Below, piece by piece: positions 6,275 to 10,326 of a stretch of 10,326 bases of DNA; position 1 is the first letter of the stretch, and every line of letters starts with the position of its first letter. This DNA is from Nitrososphaerota archaeon (GTDB taxonomy: Archaea; Thermoproteota; Nitrososphaeria; Nitrososphaerales; CADDZS01): assembly GCA_027886785.1 (NCBI GenBank), contig JAPCJV010000030.1, positions 1 through 10,326 of the forward strand, given 5' to 3'. The position numbers and the translations under genes were made by a program. The notes under the pieces were generated by a model. That model saw only the letters and a list, made by a program, of their open reading frames with translations. It was not told the origin of the DNA and did no database searches.

Positions 6275-7243
6275 ATGAGATTTCTAATTCGAAGGTTGAT
6301 TACGTACCTTGTAATTATCTTTGCAGCCTTCAACATCAATTTCTTTCTGCCTAGAGTGGGCCCAGCAAACGCGGCGACAATCCTCGCTGGAGCTGCCGCG
6401 TTTGCGCCGGCGGAACGGGTGCTCATCGCCCAAAGGCTCGGACTTAATCAGCCCCTTCTAGCTCAATATCTCGTTAACCTCAAGGATGTCTTTGCTACTT
6501 GGCCTCCCTACTTTGGGGTTTCGTATGCGAACAACGCTCCCGTTGCAACAATCTTTGCCCAAGCGTTACCTTGGACGCTTATTCTAATGATTTCGAGTTT
6601 TTTCTTATCACTGGTTTTTGCTTTCCTGGCTACAATGCTTATTGCACTTAGGCGTGGGGGGAAACTAGAGAGCGGCTCAACGTACGCAGCCATTTCTGTT
6701 CACAGCATTCCCATATATTTCACTTCCAGTATTCTTCTTTCCGTATTTGCAGTCTCATTAAAATGGTTCCCGGTTTTCGGTAGTAAGAGCTTCGTTACTC
6801 AAGTTGGATTGCCTCTCCTCACTTCCATAGTTAGCCACGCTGTCTTACCAGTTGTTGCGCTCTCCATATCCCTATTCGGACTGGACTTTTTGTTGCTCAG
6901 AGGGTCGATCCAGGAGGTGTTGCGCGATGAGTACGTAATTGCAGCGAAACTGAGAGGCTTGCCGAACAGAACGATTGCCTGGGGCTATGTACTAAGAAAT
7001 TCGCTCTTGCCATTCGTATCCCTCTCCGCGTTTTCTGTCGCGAATTTAGTGGGGCGCCTAATAATTGTGGAGACGATCTTCGGGTATCCGGGGATTGGGG
7101 GCCTCGTTACGGATGGAATCGAGAATAAGGATTACCCCATGATCATGGGGGTGTTCATGCTCTTGACATTCATGGTAATAATCGGAGGCTTGATCGGGGA
7201 CGTGGTTTTGACTCGGCTCGACCCCCGCCTGAGAAGAGACTAG
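6275..7243 (+). CDS. ABC importer permease, DppB/OppB type
   Basis: A 322-residue inner permease of a peptide/nickel-type ABC importer. The first membrane helix is at about 7-26, followed by an external loop and the transmembrane core from about 97 onward, six helices in all. The cytoplasmic EAA loop that contacts an ATPase is clear at about 212-246, with VLRDEYVIAAKLRGLP (215-230) and the conserved RNSLLPFVS (241-249). The stretch ETIFGYPGIGGLVTDGI (266-282) and the ending LTRLDPRLR (312-320) are DppB hallmarks. Length is typical. The ATG at 6275 is the only start that keeps the complete first helix; no Shine-Dalgarno site precedes it. It would pair with the second permease, whose gene begins five bases after this stop. 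Confidence 0.95.
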   Translation: MRFLIRRLITYLVIIFAAFNINFFLPRVGPANAATILAGAAAFAPAERVLIAQRLGLNQPLLAQYLVNLKDVFATWPPYFGVSYANNAPVATIFAQALPWTLILMISSFFLSLVFAFLATMLIALRRGGKLESGSTYAAISVHSIPIYFTSSILLSVFAVSLKWFPVFGSKSFVTQVGLPLLTSIVSHAVLPVVALSISLFGLDFLLLRGSIQEVLRDEYVIAAKLRGLPNRTIAWGYVLRNSLLPFVSLSAFSVANLVGRLIIVETIFGYPGIGGLVTDGIENKDYPMIMGVFMLLTFMVIIGGLIGDVVLTRLDPRLRRD

Positions 7244-7248
7244 ATTCC

Positions 7249-8115
7249 ATGCAATTACAAAAAAGGATAACCTCGTCCGCGTCCGGAACCATCGGTTCAC
7301 TCCGAAAGTTATTCCGGTCAAAGCAATCCAAAGTTGGGGGTCTAATCCTCTTAGTGATTGGAATCATAATTGGCGTGGGATCGATAATTGAACCGTTCTC
7401 CCCTAATGCATACGGCAGCAACATCAACGCTCCGCCTAGTTATCAGCATCCTTTCGGAACGGATTATGTGGGCCATGACCTGTTGAGCCAGGTGATTTAT
7501 GGGGCGTACCCGTCGTTGCTGGTTTCTCTGGTTGCGGCAGTGGGGGCGTCCTTGATAGGTGTATTCGCTGGCATTTTTGCTGGCTATTACGGAAAGCTAG
7601 ATTTCTTGATTGGAGGAGGCGGCGACGTGATTTTGACCTTCCCGTCGCTGGCACTTATGATAATGATCGGATTGATTTTGCCTTTTTCCGACGGGCTGTT
7701 GGTTTTCATGCTGATCTTTGTTTTGTGGCCGACAGTAAGTCGTTCGGTAAGACCTCAGGTTGCTTCAGTCAAACAATTGCCCTACCTCGAAGCGTCGAAG
7801 ATGGCAGGGGTCAGTGATTTGAGGATTCTTTGGAAAGTGATTGCTCCTACTGTTGGCGCGATTGGTTTTGCCTATTTCATAATTAATGTGAGTCTTGCAA
7901 TTATCTTGACCACCGTCCTCGAACTTCTTGGGGTTGGGAATCCAAACATCGTTACGTGGGGGAGCATCCTGTACTGGGCGCAGAACTACGGTTATGTGTT
8001 AGGCGACTGGTGGTGGATTTTCTTCCCAGGGGCGATAATTACAATTGTAGTCATCGCCTTTGCGCTGCTCGGATTTTCGGCAGAGGAAATTTTTGATCCG
8101 AGGCTGCGTCGCTGA
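7249..8115 (+). CDS. ABC importer permease, DppC/OppC type
   Basis: A 288-residue second permease of the importer. An N-terminal cytoplasmic stretch (1-28) precedes the first helix (about 29-47). The DppC signature HPFGTDYVGHDLLSQVIYGA (67-86) follows, then the core helices with the EAA loop around 176-200 (LPYLEASKMAGVSDLRILWK). The ending GFSAEEIFDPRLRR (275-288) is the usual DppC terminus, so the protein is complete. The ATG lies five bases after the previous stop and no ribosome-binding motif is seen, which suggests coupled translation. The stop TGA at 8113-8115 is directly followed by the TTG start of the first ATPase in the same reading frame. Confidence 0.95.
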   Translation: MQLQKRITSSASGTIGSLRKLFRSKQSKVGGLILLVIGIIIGVGSIIEPFSPNAYGSNINAPPSYQHPFGTDYVGHDLLSQVIYGAYPSLLVSLVAAVGASLIGVFAGIFAGYYGKLDFLIGGGGDVILTFPSLALMIMIGLILPFSDGLLVFMLIFVLWPTVSRSVRPQVASVKQLPYLEASKMAGVSDLRILWKVIAPTVGAIGFAYFIINVSLAIILTTVLELLGVGNPNIVTWGSILYWAQNYGYVLGDWWWIFFPGAIITIVVIAFALLGFSAEEIFDPRLRR

Positions 8116-9081
8116 TTGGCCTCTCTTCTTTCCGTCTCCCGCCTAAGCGTAGCGTATCAGCTGACTGATCTGATTGCACCGGCTCTGAACGATGTTTCGA
8201 TAGAAATCCCGTCACCAGGATACACGTTGGGCCTCGTCGGCGAATCCGGTAGCGGAAAGACCACCCTTGGAGTGAGCCTGATGAATGGCGTGGAAAGTCC
8301 AGGCAGGATAATCTCTGGGAAGATCGAGTTTGAGGGAAACGACATTCTGAAATTCGGGGACAGCGAGCTTCGCAGATATCGCTGGGGCGATGTCGCGATG
8401 ATCTATCAGTCGGCGATGAATTCCCTGAATCCGATTAAGAAAGTATCAGAGCATATCACCGAGGTCATTAGGAAGCATGGCGACGCTTCCAAGTCAGAAG
8501 CCTACAAACAGGCTATCCAATTATTGGATGAGGTCAACATCAAGGAGGATCGGGCTAATGATTACCCTCACGAGCTCAGCGGTGGCATGCGTCAGAGAGT
8601 GGTCATCGCATTGGCGATGGCGCTATCTCCTAAGGTTCTGATCGCAGATGAGCCCACATCAGCACTCGATGTAGTTACGCAGAAGCAGATACTTGGAATG
8701 ATCAAGAAACAAGTCCGCGATCGAGGGCTTGCCATGCTGATGATAACGCACGATATCTCCATTTTGGTTGGGTTGGTAGACAACATTGCAGTATTACACC
8801 GTGGGGAGATTGTAGAAATCGGATCGCTGGAAGAGGTATTGGAATCCCCTCTACACCCTTATTCTGAGGTTCTTGTTTCTTCAACACTTACCATGGATGC
8901 GAACCGGGATATTTTGCAACAATTCCGGGGCAAGCGAAGTAAAGATTCGATCATGACTACAGTGGGGAGCCATTGCAAGTACGCGAGCAGGTGCAAGTAT
9001 GTGTTCGGCCGGTGTCAGATTGAGTCGCCCGTGCTGAGGGAAGTGAAGAACGGCAGGTGGGTAGCCTGTCACAAATATTGA
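8116..9081 (+). CDS. ABC importer ATPase, DppD/OppD type
   Basis: A 321-residue nucleotide-binding subunit that powers the importer. Walker A GESGSGKT (42-49), Q-loop Q98 in MIYQSAMNSLNP, signature LSGGMRQR (154-161), Walker B VLIADEP (174-180), D-loop SALD (182-185) and switch H212 (ITHD) are all intact. The C-terminal oligopeptide-transporter domain has HPYSEVL (247-253) and four cysteines, C287-X5-C293-X6-C300-X17-C318, the pattern associated with an iron-sulphur cluster in DppD/DppF-type subunits. The TTG start at 8116 immediately follows the permease stop in the same frame. It is preferred because LLSVSRLSVAYQ (4-15) is the normal first strand of the fold and no better start lies nearby. 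It pairs with the next gene to form a heterodimer. Confidence 0.94.
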   Translation: MASLLSVSRLSVAYQLTDLIAPALNDVSIEIPSPGYTLGLVGESGSGKTTLGVSLMNGVESPGRIISGKIEFEGNDILKFGDSELRRYRWGDVAMIYQSAMNSLNPIKKVSEHITEVIRKHGDASKSEAYKQAIQLLDEVNIKEDRANDYPHELSGGMRQRVVIALAMALSPKVLIADEPTSALDVVTQKQILGMIKKQVRDRGLAMLMITHDISILVGLVDNIAVLHRGEIVEIGSLEEVLESPLHPYSEVLVSSTLTMDANRDILQQFRGKRSKDSIMTTVGSHCKYASRCKYVFGRCQIESPVLREVKNGRWVACHKY

Positions 9082-9104
9082 TCGAAAAGCCTGGGCACGT
9101 TAGT

Positions 9105-10076
9105 ATGGAACCTATTTTACAGGTCAGGGATCTCTGGATCACTTTCAAGAGGCTTGGAGCGGGGATTGGTCCGCGAAATGTAAACGCGGTGAAGGATGTG
9201 TCCTTTGACCTGGGCGAGTCAGAAATCTTCTCCCTAGTGGGTGAGAGTGGATCGGGAAAGACCACTTTGGGGAAGGGCATCGCACGTCTAGTCCTCCCGA
9301 CAAAAGGATCGATCCTCTACAATGGAAAGAACGTAATGAAACTGAGAGGCGAAGAACTTCGCAAGTATCGGGCGGATGTGCAAATGGTTTTTCAGGATCC
9401 TTTTGGATCGCTTAATCCTCGATATGATGTCCTAACAACCCTTTCTGAACCACTTCAATATCTTTCTCACTTGAAAGACCCTACAGAGATCAAGGAGCAT
9501 TCAAGTAAACTTCTAGAGGAGGTTGGGCTCGACTCGGAACGGGTGTTGACTCGGTATCCTCACCAACTGAGTGGAGGAGAAAGGCAAAGAGTGAACATTG
9601 CGAGGGCGATTGCGTCGGAGCCAAAAATCCTGATCGCAGATGAGCCAATAACCATGCTTGATGCAGAACAGCGTTTGTCTGTTTTGTCATTGCTAATGGA
9701 ATTGAAACTAAAAAGAAGGTTGAGCGTTCTATTCATAACCCACGATCTTGCAAGCGCAAAGCTCGTAAGCGACAGAATCATGGTCATGTATCTAGGCAAG
9801 ATCGTTGAATCTGGAGAGGCTGAAGCAGTACTCTCCAAACCCCATCATCCGTACGCGGAAGTAATTTTGAAGGCAATGCCCACACTCCATAGGCAGGACG
9901 ATGGCGCGCAAAGCTTACTGAAGACTGCCACAAGAGAAGATCTTGTTATGAAGGGGTGCGCATTCCGGCCGAAGTGCGCGTATGCCAATGAAAAGTGTTC
10001 TGAAATTGAACCACCACTGGTCGAGATAACAAAGTCGCATTATGCTGCCTGCCATTGGCCGCTTAATTCTAATTAG
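9105..10076 (+). CDS. ABC importer ATPase, DppF/OppF type
   Basis: The second nucleotide-binding subunit, 323 residues from the ATG at 9105. Walker A GESGSGKT (46-53), Q-loop Q97 in VFQDPFGSLNPR, signature LSGGERQRV (155-163), Walker B ILIADEP (175-181) and switch H213 (ITHD) are present. The D-loop reads TMLD (183-186) in place of the common SALD. HPYAEVI (248-254) and four cysteines, C285-X5-C291-X6-C298-X17-C316, repeat the spacing of the partner ATPase exactly. A GTG at 9057 in the same frame would add 16 residues and overlap the previous gene by 25 bases. The ATG is preferred because MEPILQVRDLWITF is the standard N-terminus and leaves a 23-base gap. This is the last operon gene; its stop lies 15 bases from that of the convergent amidohydrolase fragment. 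Confidence 0.93.
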   Translation: MEPILQVRDLWITFKRLGAGIGPRNVNAVKDVSFDLGESEIFSLVGESGSGKTTLGKGIARLVLPTKGSILYNGKNVMKLRGEELRKYRADVQMVFQDPFGSLNPRYDVLTTLSEPLQYLSHLKDPTEIKEHSSKLLEEVGLDSERVLTRYPHQLSGGERQRVNIARAIASEPKILIADEPITMLDAEQRLSVLSLLMELKLKRRLSVLFITHDLASAKLVSDRIMVMYLGKIVESGEAEAVLSKPHHPYAEVILKAMPTLHRQDDGAQSLLKTATREDLVMKGCAFRPKCAYANEKCSEIEPPLVEITKSHYAACHWPLNSN

Positions 10077-10091
10077 GGCGTCGAGACTTAG

Positions 10092-10326
10092 TCAGAGACT
10101 TGGACTAGTCGGTGTAGCCTTTACATTTTCCTCTTCCGCTGGAGGAACCTTAATCTTTAGAAGGTCAGCCAAATTACCGCCCAGGATCTTTTGTTTTTCC
10201 ATATGGTCTATAGAAAGTTCCTCAACGTGGGACTTGAACAGTAGCGGCTGCACCATGTTCTCTCCAGGACAGCCAAAATCACTTCCAAAGACCAGTCTGT
10301 CGGGGCCAAAAACTGATGCGGCAAAT
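10092..10326 (-). CDS. Amidohydrolase-2 family protein, C-terminal part (cut by window edge)
   Basis: An open minus-strand frame enters at the right edge and ends at the TGA at 10094-10092, giving the last 77 residues of a protein. The readable part starts FAASVFGPDRLVFGSDFG and contains GSD, where amidohydrolase-2 enzymes carry their late metal-binding aspartate. It goes on to KQKILGGNLADLLKI (44-58), the conserved C-terminal helix of the family. A charged, proline-containing tail follows. It is a distant relative of the amidohydrolase encoded at 2871-4133 (compare ILGDNARTL with ILGGNLADL), not a close copy. The gene converges on the importer operon with only 15 bases between stops, so overlapping 3' ends are likely. 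Substrate cannot be inferred from this fragment. Confidence 0.82.
   Translation of the reverse strand, partial: FAASVFGPDRLVFGSDFGCPGENMVQPLLFKSHVEELSIDHMEKQKILGGNLADLLKIKVPPAEEENVKATPTSPSL

Noticed and set aside
9057..9104. GTG start that would extend the second ATPase by 16 residues
   Set aside because: The extra residues do not resemble the family, and the extension overlaps the preceding gene. The ATG at 9105 gives the standard N-terminus.

Overview
The window reads as a piece of an archaeal chromosome carrying a catabolic and uptake locus. The archaeal assignment is inference. It rests on a substrate-binding protein tethered by a Ser/Thr/Pro-rich stalk and a C-terminal membrane helix instead of a lipoprotein cysteine, 16 N-glycosylation sequons in that protein, several TTG starts, weak or absent Shine-Dalgarno sites, and AT-rich box-A-like elements about 25-35 bases before start codons. 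A mesophilic soil or sediment archaeon of the Thaumarchaeota or a neighbouring phylum would fit, but no marker gene fixes the lineage.

Layout. Bases 1-181 hold nothing I can assign. From 4133 down to 182 four genes lie on the minus strand, in transcription order: a metal-dependent amidohydrolase of the amidohydrolase-2 family (4133-2871), a small Rieske [2Fe-2S] protein whose start directly abuts it (2870-2481), an isochorismatase-like cysteine hydrolase resembling N-carbamoylsarcosine amidase (2346-1615), and a cyclic amidohydrolase of the hydantoinase/dihydropyrimidinase group (1582-182). A 134-base gap with its own promoter-like elements splits these into two probable transcription units. 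A 174-base divergent region (4134-4307) separates them from a complete plus-strand peptide/nickel-type ABC importer operon: binding protein, two permeases and two ATPases (4308-10076). At the right edge, convergent with the importer, lies the C-terminal end of a second amidohydrolase-2 family protein (10092-10326).

How the genes may work together (inference). The importer would bring in a small organic solute. The hydantoinase-type enzyme would open a cyclic amide or ureide ring. The isochorismatase-like enzyme would remove the carbamoyl or amide nitrogen as ammonia. The amidohydrolase-2/Rieske pair would act on a related carboxylate or ring compound, with the Rieske protein as electron carrier or redox subunit. 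No oxygenase or reductase partner for the Rieske protein is present.

The points most worth a second look are the amidohydrolase-Rieske pair with its unusually long spacer between cluster ligands, a hydantoinase homologue lacking the usual active-site tyrosine, a dyad GAGT-N3-ACTC shared by the two minus-strand promoter regions, a hairpin directly after the binding-protein gene, and a permease and ATPase in one reading frame separated only by a stop codon. No RNA gene, CRISPR array, insertion sequence or integrase was seen.
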